This document shows, piece by piece, positions 9,094-17,187 of a stretch of DNA of 64,000 bases. The number at the start of each line of letters is the position of its first letter. The stretch's first letter is position 1. The stretch spans positions 58,522 to 122,521 of the forward strand of contig NZ_SDPN01000007.1 of the NCBI RefSeq assembly GCF_004134825.1, written 5' to 3'. The position numbers were made by a program, and so were the translations under genes. The notes under the pieces are model-generated. The model worked only from the letters and a program-made list of their open reading frames with translations, did not search any database and had not been told where the DNA came from. The DNA comes from Agromyces albus (GTDB lineage: Bacteria > Actinomycetota > Actinomycetes > Actinomycetales > Microbacteriaceae).

Positions 9094-9191
9094 GGAGTCT
9101 GCCTTCTCGTCTTCGTCCGCGTGGCTGGCTGGCGGTGAGACGACGGTACAGCATGGATTGCCCTGGGACGGGCGCCTTCGCGCTCGGTACC

Positions 9192-9222
9192 ACCGTGTCG
9201 GCAGGCATAGCCCGGACACGGT
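9192..9222 (-). terminator. Hairpin downstream of lpdA
   Basis: ACCGTGTC (9192-9199) pairs with GACACGGT (9215-9222), an 8-bp stem with a 15-base loop, 36 bp past the lpdA stop. A smaller CCTCC/GGAGG stem (9232-9249) lies in between. Confidence 0.4.
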
Positions 9223-9257
9223 CGAGAACGGCCTCCTTCGAGACGGAGGAGCGAACC

Positions 9258-10688
9258 TCAGCGCACCACGTGCATCGCGCGCGCAGCGTCGGTGAGCGAG
9301 CCGCTCAGCGACGGGTACACCGGGAACGCCTCGGCGAACTGGTCGACCGTGAGCCGGTGCTCGACGGCGAGGGCGAGCGGGAAGATGAGCTCGGACGCCT
9401 TCGGGGCGACGATGACGCCGCCGATGATCGCACCCGAGCCGTTCGACGCGAAGAGCTTCACGAAGCCGTCACGGATGCCCATCATCTTCGCGCGCGGGTT
9501 GGAGGACAGGGGCAGCTTGTAGACGACGCCGGGGACCACGCCCTCCTCGATGTCGTTCTGGGTCCAGCCGACGGTGGCGATCTCGGGCTGCGTGAAGATG
9601 TTCGAGGTGATGTTGCGCTCCTCGGGCGGGTCGACGATGTCGCCCATCGCGTGGAAGACCGCGGTTCGGCCCTGCATCGACGCGACCGAGGCGAGCGGCA
9701 GGAACGTCGTGCAGTCGCCCGCCGCGTAGATGTTCGGGATCGACGTGCGAGCGACGCGGTTCACCCGGATGTGTCCGCTGTCGGAGAGCTGCACGCCCGC
9801 AGCCTCGAGCCCGATGTCGGGCGTGTTCGGCACCGACCCGACGGCCATGAGGCAGTGGCTGCCGCGCACCTCGCGACCGTCGGAGAGCGTCGCGACGACC
9901 CCGTCGCCATCGCGCACGACGGATGCCGCGCGGGTCTTGTTGAGCACCTTCATGCCGTTGCGCTTGAAGACCTTCTCGATGACGGTCGCTGCGTCGGCAT
10001 CCGAACCGGGCAGCACCTGGTCGCGGCTCGAGATGAGCGTGACCTTCGCGCCGAGCGCGCGGTAGGCCGAAGCGAACTCGGCGCCCGTGACGCCCGACCC
10101 CACGACGATGAGGTGCTCGGGAATCCGCTCGAGGTCGTAGAGCTGGGTCCAGGTGAGGATGCGCTCTCCATCGGGCACCGCCGTCGGCAGGATGCGCGGC
10201 GTCGCGCCCACCGAGAGCACGAGCGTGTCGGCCTCGATGCGGTCGAAGTCGGTGCCGCCCTTCGCCGTCGAGACGATGATCGCGTTCGTGCCGTCGAGCC
10301 GGCCCTCGCCCTGCACGAGGCGCACGCCGGCCTCGATGAGGTTCGAGCGCATGTCTTCCGACTGCTGGGCGGCGAGCCCGAGCAGGCGCTTGTTGACGGC
10401 CGCGAGGTTGATCGCGACCTCGGGTCGCACGGGCTTGTCGGCCGTGCCCTTGGCGTAGAACTGCACGCCCAGGTCGCCCGCCTCCTTCACCGCATTCGAC
10501 GCCTCCGCGGTCGCGATGAGCGACTTCGAGGGCACGACATCGGTGAGCACCGCAGAGCCGCCGACGCCCGCCCGTTCGACGAGGGTGACCTCCGCCCCGA
10601 GCTGGGCAGCCGCGAGGGCGGCCTCGTATCCGCCGGGTCCTCCACCGAGGACGGCGATTCGTTGGGTGCGCTCGAACTCGTAGGCCAT
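9258..10688 (-). CDS. lpdA: LpdA-type NAD(P)H-quinone dehydrogenase (flavoprotein disulfide reductase family)
   Basis: A 476-residue flavoprotein. It has an FAD Rossmann motif near the N-terminus (IAVLGGGPGGYEAALAAAQL), an NAD(P) motif (LIVVGSGVTGAEFASAYRAL), the FAD-binding IYAAGDCT and a C-terminal dimerisation domain. The redox-active CxxxxC of dihydrolipoamide dehydrogenase is absent: that region reads VGGSAVLTDVVPSKSLI, with no cysteine at either position. M. tuberculosis LpdA (Rv3303c) also lacks a working pair and reduces quinones, so quinone reduction is the likelier job. Start ATG 10688 begins MAYEFERTQRIAVLG; the longer frame has no similarity. It diverges from punA across 83 bp. 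Confidence 0.88.
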   Translation of the reverse strand: MAYEFERTQRIAVLGGGPGGYEAALAAAQLGAEVTLVERAGVGGSAVLTDVVPSKSLIATAEASNAVKEAGDLGVQFYAKGTADKPVRPEVAINLAAVNKRLLGLAAQQSEDMRSNLIEAGVRLVQGEGRLDGTNAIIVSTAKGGTDFDRIEADTLVLSVGATPRILPTAVPDGERILTWTQLYDLERIPEHLIVVGSGVTGAEFASAYRALGAKVTLISSRDQVLPGSDADAATVIEKVFKRNGMKVLNKTRAASVVRDGDGVVATLSDGREVRGSHCLMAVGSVPNTPDIGLEAAGVQLSDSGHIRVNRVARTSIPNIYAAGDCTTFLPLASVASMQGRTAVFHAMGDIVDPPEERNITSNIFTQPEIATVGWTQNDIEEGVVPGVVYKLPLSSNPRAKMMGIRDGFVKLFASNGSGAIIGGVIVAPKASELIFPLALAVEHRLTVDQFAEAFPVYPSLSGSLTDAARAMHVVR

Positions 10689-10759
10689 GGTCACATTCTG
10701 TCGTGGCCGCGAAGGCCCGGCAAAACGAGCAGCGAGCCGTTGCGACATCCGTGCCTGAT

Positions 10760-10765
10760 TAGAGT
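10760..10765 (+). promoter_or_regulatory. -10 element of punA, apparently leaderless
   Basis: TAGAGT ends 6 bases before the ATG at 10772 (a GTG immediately precedes it). Spacing fits a transcript beginning at the start codon. Confidence 0.5.
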
Positions 10766-10771
10766 GGTGTG

Positions 10772-11599
10772 ATGCACGATGCCAACCCGCTCGACGACCC
10801 GACCGCAGACCCCTTCGCCATCGCCGCCGAGGCCGCCGCGAGGATCGCCGAACTGACCGGCGTCGAACGCCACGACGTCGCCCTCACGCTCGGCAGCGGC
10901 TGGGGCCGTGCGGCCGAGCTCATCGGCGAGACGACGCACACGATCGCGGCATCCGACGTGCCGGGGTTCTCGAAGCCCGCGCTCGAGGGCCACGTCGGCA
11001 CCCTGCGTTCGGTGCTGCTGCCGAACGGGAAGCGCGCGCTCGTCATCGGGGCACGCACGCACTACTACGAGGGCCATGGCGTGCGACGGGTCGTGCATTC
11101 GGTGCGCACCGCGGCGGCGACCGGCGCGACGACGATGATCCTCACGAACGGCGCCGGCGGCATCAAGCCGCACTGGAAGCCAGGCACCCCTGTGCTCATC
11201 AGCGACCACATCAACCTCACGGGCGATTCCCCGCTCGAGGGCGCGACCTTCATCGACCTCACCGACCTGTACTCGGCGCGGCTGCGCGACCTCGCGCGCA
11301 CGATCGACCCGAGCCTCGACGAGGGCGTGTACTGCCAGTTCCGCGGCCCCCACTACGAGACGCCCGCCGAGGTGCAGATGGCGAAGGTGATCGGCGGCCA
11401 CATCGTCGGCATGTCGACCGCACTCGAGGCGATCGCGGCGAGGCAGGCCGGCATGGAGGTGCTCGGCATGTCGCTCATCACGAACCTCGCGGCCGGCATC
11501 CAGCTGACCCCCCTGAGCCACGAAGAGGTGCTCGAGGCGGGTCGCGACGCCGAGCCCGTGATCAGCCGGCTGCTCGCGCAGATCGTTGCGGCACTGTAG
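10772..11599 (+). CDS. punA: Purine-nucleoside phosphorylase, trimeric type
   Basis: A 275-residue enzyme splitting inosine and guanosine with phosphate to base and ribose-1-phosphate. Family marks in order: phosphate-binding LTLGSGWGRAAE, GFSKPALEGHVG, ARTHYYEGHG, TNGAGGIKP, and the substrate loop FRGPHYETPAEVQMAKVIGG followed by GMSTALEAIAA. Length and these motifs fit the trimeric (not hexameric DeoD) class. GTG 10769 directly precedes the chosen ATG and could also start. The mutase gene follows after 9 bp and probably handles the released ribose-1-phosphate. Confidence 0.96.
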   Translation: MHDANPLDDPTADPFAIAAEAAARIAELTGVERHDVALTLGSGWGRAAELIGETTHTIAASDVPGFSKPALEGHVGTLRSVLLPNGKRALVIGARTHYYEGHGVRRVVHSVRTAAATGATTMILTNGAGGIKPHWKPGTPVLISDHINLTGDSPLEGATFIDLTDLYSARLRDLARTIDPSLDEGVYCQFRGPHYETPAEVQMAKVIGGHIVGMSTALEAIAARQAGMEVLGMSLITNLAAGIQLTPLSHEEVLEAGRDAEPVISRLLAQIVAAL

Positions 11600-11608
11600 G
11601 GCGAGCGG

Positions 11609-13315
11609 ATGCCGCAGATGAACACCACCGACACGACACGCCTCGCCCTCGCCGAAGCGTGGATCGCGCAAGACCCCGATCCCGAGACCCGGGTCGAGCT
11701 CGCCGCACTCGTCGAGGGTGCCCGTGCGGGCGACGCCGAGGCATCCGCAGAGCTCGCCGACCGCTTCGACTCGAGGCTCGCATTCGGCACCGCCGGGCTC
11801 CGCGGCGCGATCGCGGCCGGACCCAACCGCATGAACCGGGTGCTCGTGTCGCAGGCCGCCGCCGGGCTCGCCGCGTACCTCGTCGAGCACGCCGAGCCGG
11901 GGGCATCGCCCTCGGTCGTCATCGGCTACGACGGCCGCAAGAACTCCGACGTCTTCGCGCGCGACTCTGCGGAGATCATGGCGGGCGCGGGCGTGCGCGC
12001 GATCCTCCTGCCGAGGCTCCTGCCGACTCCCGTGCTCGCGTTCGCGGTGCGCCACCTAGGTGTCTCGGCGGGCGTCATGGTGACGGCGTCGCACAACCCT
12101 CCGAACGACAACGGCTACAAGGTGTACCTCGGCGGCGAGCACCACGGTTCGCAGATCGTCGCACCGGCCGACGCCGAGATCGCCGCACACATCCTGCACG
12201 TCGCGGCGACGTCGCCCGTCGACCGGCTGCCGCGCGCTGCGTTCGAGACCGCCCCCGAGTCGATCGTCGACGAGTACGTGCGCCAGACGGCCGCCGTGGC
12301 CGTGCGCCCCACGACGCAACCGCGCGTCGTGTACACCGCGCTGCACGGCGTCGGCTGGGAGACGATGTCGCGAGTGCTCGAGGTCGCCGGGTTCGACGGC
12401 CCCGCCCTCGTCGAGGAGCAGATCGACCCCGACGAGACGTTCCCGACCGTCTCGTTCCCGAACCCCGAAGAGCCCGGGGCGATGGACCTCAGCTTCGAGC
12501 GCGCCCGCGAGGTCGGCGCCGATCTCGTCATCGCGAACGACCCCGACGCCGATCGCCTCGCGATCGCGATCCCCGATGCCGCAGAATCCCATGGCTATCG
12601 ACGGCTCACCGGAAACGAGGTCGGCCTCATCCTCGGCTGGCAGGCTGCGGAGCGCGCGGCGGCGATGGTGGGCGACTCCGGACCGAACGGCGCGCTCGCG
12701 TGCTCGATCGTCTCCTCCCCCGGCCTCGAGGCGATCGCTCGTGCGTACGACCTCGACTTCGAGTCGACGCTCACCGGATTCAAGTGGATCTCCCGCGCAC
12801 CCGGCCTCGTCTTCGGGTTCGAGGAGGCACTCGGCTACCTCGTGAACCCAGAGACCGTGCGCGACAAAGACGGCATCTCCGCCGCCCTCGCGTTCCTCTC
12901 GCTCACCGCCGAGCTGCAATCGGCCGGCCGCACGGTCGCCGACCACCTCGATGAGTTCATCGAGCGGTTCGGATGCTTCGCCTCGTCGCAGCTCTCGATC
13001 CGGGTCACCGACCTCGCCCGCATCGGGGAGATCATGGCTCGTCTCCGCGCGGCCCCGCCTACTTCGGTGGGCGGCATTCGCGTCGAGCGCATCGAAGACC
13101 TGAGCGACGGCTTCGGCGACCTCCCGCCCTCCGACGTGCTGCGCCTCGTGCTCGATTGCGGAGCCCGGGTGATGGTGCGACCGAGCGGCACCGAACCGAA
13201 GCTCAAGGTCTACATCGACGCCGTCTCCGACGCGGGGTCGGTCGCGGATCGCCGCGCCGCGGCATCCGCCGCCGTCGACCGCCTCGAGCGCGGCATGCGG
13301 GAGCTCACGGCCTGA
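11609..13315 (+). CDS. pmmB: Phospho-sugar mutase (phosphomannomutase/phosphoglucomutase/pentomutase type)
   Basis: A 568-residue alpha-D-phosphohexomutase. Four signature regions are present: catalytic phosphoserine loop VTASHNPPNDNGYK, metal loop NDPDADRLA, sugar-binding FGFEEALGYL and phosphate-binding VRPSGTEPKLKV. The length and the early FGTAGLRG motif match the PGM2-like subgroup, whose members interconvert hexose and pentose phosphates. Next to punA it most plausibly turns ribose-1-phosphate into ribose-5-phosphate. ATG 11609 is immediately preceded by GCGAGCGG; ATG 11618 is an alternative. Short tandem repeats and a hairpin follow its stop. Confidence 0.93.
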   Translation: MPQMNTTDTTRLALAEAWIAQDPDPETRVELAALVEGARAGDAEASAELADRFDSRLAFGTAGLRGAIAAGPNRMNRVLVSQAAAGLAAYLVEHAEPGASPSVVIGYDGRKNSDVFARDSAEIMAGAGVRAILLPRLLPTPVLAFAVRHLGVSAGVMVTASHNPPNDNGYKVYLGGEHHGSQIVAPADAEIAAHILHVAATSPVDRLPRAAFETAPESIVDEYVRQTAAVAVRPTTQPRVVYTALHGVGWETMSRVLEVAGFDGPALVEEQIDPDETFPTVSFPNPEEPGAMDLSFERAREVGADLVIANDPDADRLAIAIPDAAESHGYRRLTGNEVGLILGWQAAERAAAMVGDSGPNGALACSIVSSPGLEAIARAYDLDFESTLTGFKWISRAPGLVFGFEEALGYLVNPETVRDKDGISAALAFLSLTAELQSAGRTVADHLDEFIERFGCFASSQLSIRVTDLARIGEIMARLRAAPPTSVGGIRVERIEDLSDGFGDLPPSDVLRLVLDCGARVMVRPSGTEPKLKVYIDAVSDAGSVADRRAAASAAVDRLERGMRELTA

Positions 13316-13354
13316 CGGTCGCCGGGCTCGACCGAGCTCGAACCAGCGAGACCG

Positions 13355-13396
13355 CTCGGCGGTTCCGCGGCTCCGCGGCTCCGCGGCTCCGCCGAG
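13355..13396. repeat. Hairpin enclosing three CCGCGGCT tandem repeats
   Basis: CTCGGCGG (13355-13362) pairs with CCGCCGAG (13389-13396). The intervening loop is three exact 8-bp copies of CCGCGGCT (13365-13388). It lies between the convergent ends of pmmB and the PTS IIB gene, so it may act as terminator for both; the repeat number could vary between strains. Confidence 0.7.
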
Positions 13397-13416
13397 CTCG
13401 ACGGGCGAAAACGGGC

Positions 13417-13701
13417 TCAGCCGAGCGATTCCTCGAGCTTCGTGCCGATCTCGTCGACGTCGAAGTAGTTCTGCACCTCGATGATCTCGGCGAAGCTCCG
13501 GCCGATCGCCTCGCGCACCGCTGCGGCGAGCTCGGTCGACGTCAGGATGACCTGCGCGTCGGCGGCGGCATCCGCGACGCCCGCGAGGTCGCTCGCACTG
13601 ACGTCGGCCGTGAGGCCGAGCCGGGCGAGGGCGCGCTCGGCGTTCACCTTGAGGATGGCCGACGTGCCGATGCCGACCCCGCAGACCGCGACGATCCTCA
13701 C
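13417..13701 (-). CDS. PTS sugar transporter subunit IIB
   Basis: A 94-residue IIB phosphocarrier. The phosphocysteine is Cys7 in VRIVAVCGVGIGTSAILK, the P-loop of lactose/ascorbate/galactitol-type IIB domains. GTG 13701 is the start: it overlaps the IIA stop in a GTGA junction and begins the beta strand directly. It should take phosphate from the IIA at 13698-14162 and pass it to a sugar on a IIC porter, but no IIC is encoded in this window. It sits among nucleoside genes. Confidence 0.88.
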   Translation of the reverse strand: MRIVAVCGVGIGTSAILKVNAERALARLGLTADVSASDLAGVADAAADAQVILTSTELAAAVREAIGRSFAEIIEVQNYFDVDEIGTKLEESLG

Positions 13702-14162
13702 GAGCCGGCTCCGGCCTCGTCGTCGATGCCGAGGATCGAGCGCACCTCGGCCGCCGACGACGCCGCTGCCACGCGCGCGACGATTCCGCTGTCGTTGAAG
13801 GCGTTCGCGAGCTTGGCGACGGATGCCACGTGCTCGTCTGCGTTCGACACCGCAAGCCCCACGACGACGGCGACGGGGTCGTTGTGCGGATGCCCGAACG
13901 GCACCGCCTCGGAGAGCGTCACGACGGCGAGTCCTTCCCGGCGCACGTCGGGGCCGGGACGTGCGTGTGCGAGGGCGAGCCCTGGCGCGATCACGACGTA
14001 GGCGCCGAACTCCTCGATGACCGCGATCATGCGGTCGGCGTACTCCGCCCGCGTGGCACCCGAGCGGGTGAGGGCTCGGCCGGCCTCGCGAACGGCCGCG
14101 CGCCAATCGTCGACACGCGCGCCGAGCACGACGGCCGTGTCGGGAAGTGACGGAATGGTCAT
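13698..14162 (-). CDS. PTS sugar transporter subunit IIA (mannitol/fructose/ascorbate type)
   Basis: A 154-residue EIIA type-2 domain. The active-site histidine is His66 in APGLALAHARPGPDV, with the surrounding EEFGAYVVIAPG and VPFGHPHNDPV typical of the family. ATG 14162 matches the natural N-terminus (the upstream frame is a proline-rich artefact). It is coupled to IIB by a 4-bp overlap and lies 51 bp after the adenosine deaminase stop, with a hairpin in between. The transported sugar, or a purely regulatory role, cannot be told from here. Confidence 0.88.
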   Translation of the reverse strand: MTIPSLPDTAVVLGARVDDWRAAVREAGRALTRSGATRAEYADRMIAVIEEFGAYVVIAPGLALAHARPGPDVRREGLAVVTLSEAVPFGHPHNDPVAVVVGLAVSNADEHVASVAKLANAFNDSGIVARVAAASSAAEVRSILGIDDEAGAGS

Positions 14163-14188
14163 GGTGGGTCCGTTCGGAGGCGGAGGAG

Positions 14189-14207
14189 GAGGCACCTGCG
14201 GTGCCTC
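14189..14207 (-). terminator. Hairpin between add and PTS IIA
   Basis: GAGGCACC-TGC-GGTGCCTC, a perfect 8-bp stem just after the add stop (14214) and before the IIA start (14162). It may limit read-through from add into the PTS genes; the mRNA then runs into a CCTCC-repeat (anti-Shine-Dalgarno-like) stretch. Confidence 0.45.
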
Positions 14208-14213
14208 GGCGGG

Positions 14214-15335
14214 TCAGGCTTCGTCGAACCCGTCTTCGATGAGCTCGACGAGCTCTTCGCGGTCGTCGAGCGGCAGGAACGCGGATGCCGCGGCATTCAG
14301 CTGGAACGTCTCGAGGTCGTCGAGGTCGTACCCGAACGCGTCGCTCAGGAGTGCGAGCTCGCGGCTGAGCGACGTGCCGCTCTGCAGCCGATTGTCGGTG
14401 TTCACCGTGACGCGGAACCCGAGCTGGTAGAGCAGGTCGAACGGGTGGTCGACGAGTTCGTCGCCCCACGCGGCGATCGCGCCGGTCTGCAGGTTCGAGG
14501 ACGGGCTCGTCTCGAGCGCGATCTCGCGGTCACGCACCCATCGCGCCGTCGCGCCGAGCGAGACGTAGGTGTTGTCGTCGTCTTGCCGCTCGATCGTGAG
14601 GTCTTCGGCGATGCGAACTCCGTGACCGAGGCGGAGCGCTCGACCGTCGAAGAGCGCGCTGCGGATCGACTCGAGGCCGTCTGCCTCGCCCGCATGCACG
14701 GTGACCGGGAAGAACTGCGTCGCGAGGTAGTCGAAGGCAGTGCGGTGCCGGCTCGGCAGGAAGCCCGCTTCGGCACCCGCGATGTCGAACCCGACCACGC
14801 CACGCTCACGGTGGCGCACCGCGAGCTCGGCGATCTCGAGGCTGCGGTCGGCGTGCCGCATCGCGGTGACGAGCTGGCCGGCCCGGATGGCGTGGCCCTG
14901 GTGCTGCGCGTCGTCGATGCCCTGCTCGATGCCCGCCTGCACGGCCTCGACGACCTCGTCGAGGCTCAGGCCACGCGCGAGGTGCTGCTCGGGCGCCCAG
15001 CGGATCTCGCCGTAGATCACGCCGTCGGCGGCAAGGTCTTGCACGAACTCGCGCGCCACGCGGCTGAGACCGGCGCGCGTCTGCATCACGGCGGTCGTGA
15101 GGTCGAAGGTCTTCAGGTACTCGACGAGCGAGCCGGAGTTCGACTGTTCGGCGAACCACGCTCCGAGCGACTCGGCGTCGGTGGCCGGCACCTCGAGGCC
15201 GAGCTCGTCGGCGAGCTCGAGGAGGGTCTGCGGACGCAGTCCGCCATCGAGGTGGTCATGCAGCGAGATCTTCGGCAGTGCCTGGATGCTCGTGCCATCG
15301 CCTTCGAGGCGGTACTCGGTCGGAATCGTGTTCAC
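14214..15335 (-). CDS. add: Adenosine deaminase
   Basis: A 373-residue enzyme converting (deoxy)adenosine to (deoxy)inosine and ammonia. Zinc-binding HDHLDG near the N-terminus (PKISLHDHLDGGLRP), VTVHAGEAD with the metal His and catalytic Glu region, LGHGVRIAED and the aspartate motif VTVNTDNRLQSG are all present. GTG 15335 is chosen because a TATCGT -10 box ends six bases upstream and the conserved region begins soon after. Product inosine would feed the purine phosphorylase at 10772-11599. Confidence 0.96.
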   Translation of the reverse strand: MNTIPTEYRLEGDGTSIQALPKISLHDHLDGGLRPQTLLELADELGLEVPATDAESLGAWFAEQSNSGSLVEYLKTFDLTTAVMQTRAGLSRVAREFVQDLAADGVIYGEIRWAPEQHLARGLSLDEVVEAVQAGIEQGIDDAQHQGHAIRAGQLVTAMRHADRSLEIAELAVRHRERGVVGFDIAGAEAGFLPSRHRTAFDYLATQFFPVTVHAGEADGLESIRSALFDGRALRLGHGVRIAEDLTIERQDDDNTYVSLGATARWVRDREIALETSPSSNLQTGAIAAWGDELVDHPFDLLYQLGFRVTVNTDNRLQSGTSLSRELALLSDAFGYDLDDLETFQLNAAASAFLPLDDREELVELIEDGFDEA

Positions 15336-15341
15336 GAGTCC

Positions 15342-15347
15342 ACGATA
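15342..15347 (-). promoter_or_regulatory. -10 element of add, apparently leaderless
   Basis: TATCGT on the - strand ends 6 bases before the GTG start at 15335; no ribosome site lies between. Confidence 0.55.
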
Positions 15348-15456
15348 GCGGCGCGCTCGCCGCGAAGTCTCGGCAATCTCGAAGCTCGGCGGCATTGATC
15401 GACGCACATTCCGGCGCCGTTTCGGCTATGCGATCGGGGTCGCTCGGCGACCACGC

Positions 15457-16758
15457 TCACCGGCTGATGCGGTCGGCGATGAGGGGTCCGCCGTCGTCGA
15501 TCGTGTCGCCGGCGTCGCCGATTCGCCATGCACCCTCGACCGCTTCGAGCGCCCGCGCGAAGCGAGCGGGCTCGTCGGCGTACAGCGTGAACAGCGGCGC
15601 GCCCGCGCGCACCTCGTCGCCGGGCTTGGCGTGCAGGTCGATGCCGGCGGCGTGATGAACCGGATCCTCCTTGCGGGCACGGCCCGCGCCGAGGCGCCAC
15701 GCGGCGATGCCGAACGGCAGGGCCTCTTGGGCGACGAGCACGCCGTCGCGGTCGGCCGTCACGACGTGCTCTTCACGAGCGACGGGAAGCGGTGCGTCGG
15801 GATCGCCGCCCTGCGCCTCGATCGCCCGGCGCCACGTGTCCATCGCGCGGCCGTCGTCGAGCGCTGCTTCGACGTCGGCGTCGGGCTGGCCGGCGAGCGC
15901 GAGCATCTCGCGCGCGAGCGCGACCGTGAGCTCGCGGACATCCGACGGTCCGCCGCCGGCGAGCACCTCGACCGATTCGCGCACCTCGTTGGCGTTGCCG
16001 ATCGTGAGCCCGAGCGGCACGTTCATGTTCGTGATGAGCGCAGAGGTCGCGACGCCGGCGTCTTCTCCGAGCTCGACCATCGTGCGAGCCAGTTCTCGCG
16101 AACGCTCGATGTCTTGCAGGAAGGCGCCCGAGCCGAACTTCACGTCGAGCACGAGCGCGCCCGTGCCCTCGGCGATCTTCTTCGACATGATCGACGACGC
16201 GATGAGCGGGATGGCCTCGACGGTGCCCGTGATGTCGCGCAGTGCGTAGAGCTTCTTGTCGGCGGGCGCGAGCCCGGGGCCCGCAGCGCAGATGACCCCG
16301 CCCACGTCGCGCAGCTGCGTGAACATCTCGTCGTTCGTGAGATCGGCCCGCCAACCGGGGATCGACTCGAGCTTGTCGAGCGTGCCACCCGTGTGCCCGA
16401 GCCCACGCCCGGAGAGCTGCGGCACGGCGACGCCGAACGATGCCACGAGGGGCATGAGCGGGAGCGTGATCTTGTCGCCGACCCCGCCCGTCGAGTGCTT
16501 GTCGCTCGTGGGCTTGCCGAGGCCGGAGAAGTCCATGCGCTCGCCCGAGGCGATCATCGCCATGGTCAGGTCTTTGATCTCGCGTCGCGACATGCCGTTC
16601 AGGAAGATCGCCATGGTCATCGCCGACATCTGCTCGTCGGCGACGTACCCGCGTGTGTATGCGTCGATCAGCCAGTCGATCTCGACGGAGTCGAGCTCGC
16701 GACCGTCGCGCTTCGAGCGGATGAGGTCGACGGCGTCGAACGCCTCGATCGAGCTCAC
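15457..16758 (-). CDS. deoA: Thymidine (pyrimidine-nucleoside) phosphorylase
   Basis: A 433-residue enzyme that splits thymidine/deoxyuridine (and perhaps uridine) with phosphate. The N-terminal helical domain VDLIRSKRDGRELDSVEIDWL is followed by the phosphate loop DKHSTGGVGDKITLPL and the SGRGLGHTGGTLDKLESIPG signature; a small C-terminal domain follows. GTG 16758 is the start: it forms a GTGA overlap with the cdd stop and begins at the conserved N-terminus. Coupling with cdd lets deaminated deoxyuridine go straight to phosphorolysis. Confidence 0.96.
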   Translation of the reverse strand: MSSIEAFDAVDLIRSKRDGRELDSVEIDWLIDAYTRGYVADEQMSAMTMAIFLNGMSRREIKDLTMAMIASGERMDFSGLGKPTSDKHSTGGVGDKITLPLMPLVASFGVAVPQLSGRGLGHTGGTLDKLESIPGWRADLTNDEMFTQLRDVGGVICAAGPGLAPADKKLYALRDITGTVEAIPLIASSIMSKKIAEGTGALVLDVKFGSGAFLQDIERSRELARTMVELGEDAGVATSALITNMNVPLGLTIGNANEVRESVEVLAGGGPSDVRELTVALAREMLALAGQPDADVEAALDDGRAMDTWRRAIEAQGGDPDAPLPVAREEHVVTADRDGVLVAQEALPFGIAAWRLGAGRARKEDPVHHAAGIDLHAKPGDEVRAGAPLFTLYADEPARFARALEAVEGAWRIGDAGDTIDDGGPLIADRISR

Positions 16759-17174
16759 GCGCCCGCTCCGCGGAACTCGGCGAGCTGGCGCGGTCCGAAG
16801 GCGTCGGGCAGCACCTCGTCGATCGTCTTGATGCCGGAGACGGTCTCGAGGAGCATCCCCTCGGCCGAGTGCTCGTAGAGCAGCTGGCGGCAGCGACCGC
16901 ACGGCATGAGCACCGAGCCGTGGCCGTCGACGCACGTGAACGCCACGAGCTTGCCGCCGCCCGACATGACGAGCGCGGAGACGAGCGAGCACTCGGCGCA
17001 GAGGGTCACGCCGTAGGAGGCGTTCTCGACGTTGCATCCGCTCACGACCCGGCCGTCGTCGGCGATCGCCGCCGCGCCGACGGGGAACTCGGAGTACGGC
17101 ACGTAGGCCTTCGCCATCGCTTCTCGGGCACGCGCGCGCAGCGCCTGCCAATCGATCGAATCCGTAGCGGTCAT
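16755..17174 (-). CDS. cdd: Cytidine deaminase
   Basis: A 139-residue zinc deaminase turning (deoxy)cytidine into (deoxy)uridine. It shows the substrate motif SGCNVENASYG, catalytic CAECS (ligand Cys plus proton-shuttling Glu) and PCGRCRQ with two further zinc cysteines, the pattern of the tetrameric class. It lies 13 bp after the ABC permease and overlaps deoA by 4 bp, so import and catabolism are on one leftward transcript. Confidence 0.97.
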   Translation of the reverse strand: MTATDSIDWQALRARAREAMAKAYVPYSEFPVGAAAIADDGRVVSGCNVENASYGVTLCAECSLVSALVMSGGGKLVAFTCVDGHGSVLMPCGRCRQLLYEHSAEGMLLETVSGIKTIDEVLPDAFGPRQLAEFRGAGA

Positions 17175-17187
17175 GGTGCTCCCCCGT

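Noticed and set aside
9258..10688. Dihydrolipoamide dehydrogenase of a 2-oxo acid dehydrogenase complex
   Set aside because: Both redox-active cysteines are missing and no E1/E2 genes are near; LpdA-type quinone reductase fits better.
13363..13396. CRISPR-like short repeats
   Set aside because: Units are 8 bp, contiguous, without spacers or cas genes; a simple tandem repeat.
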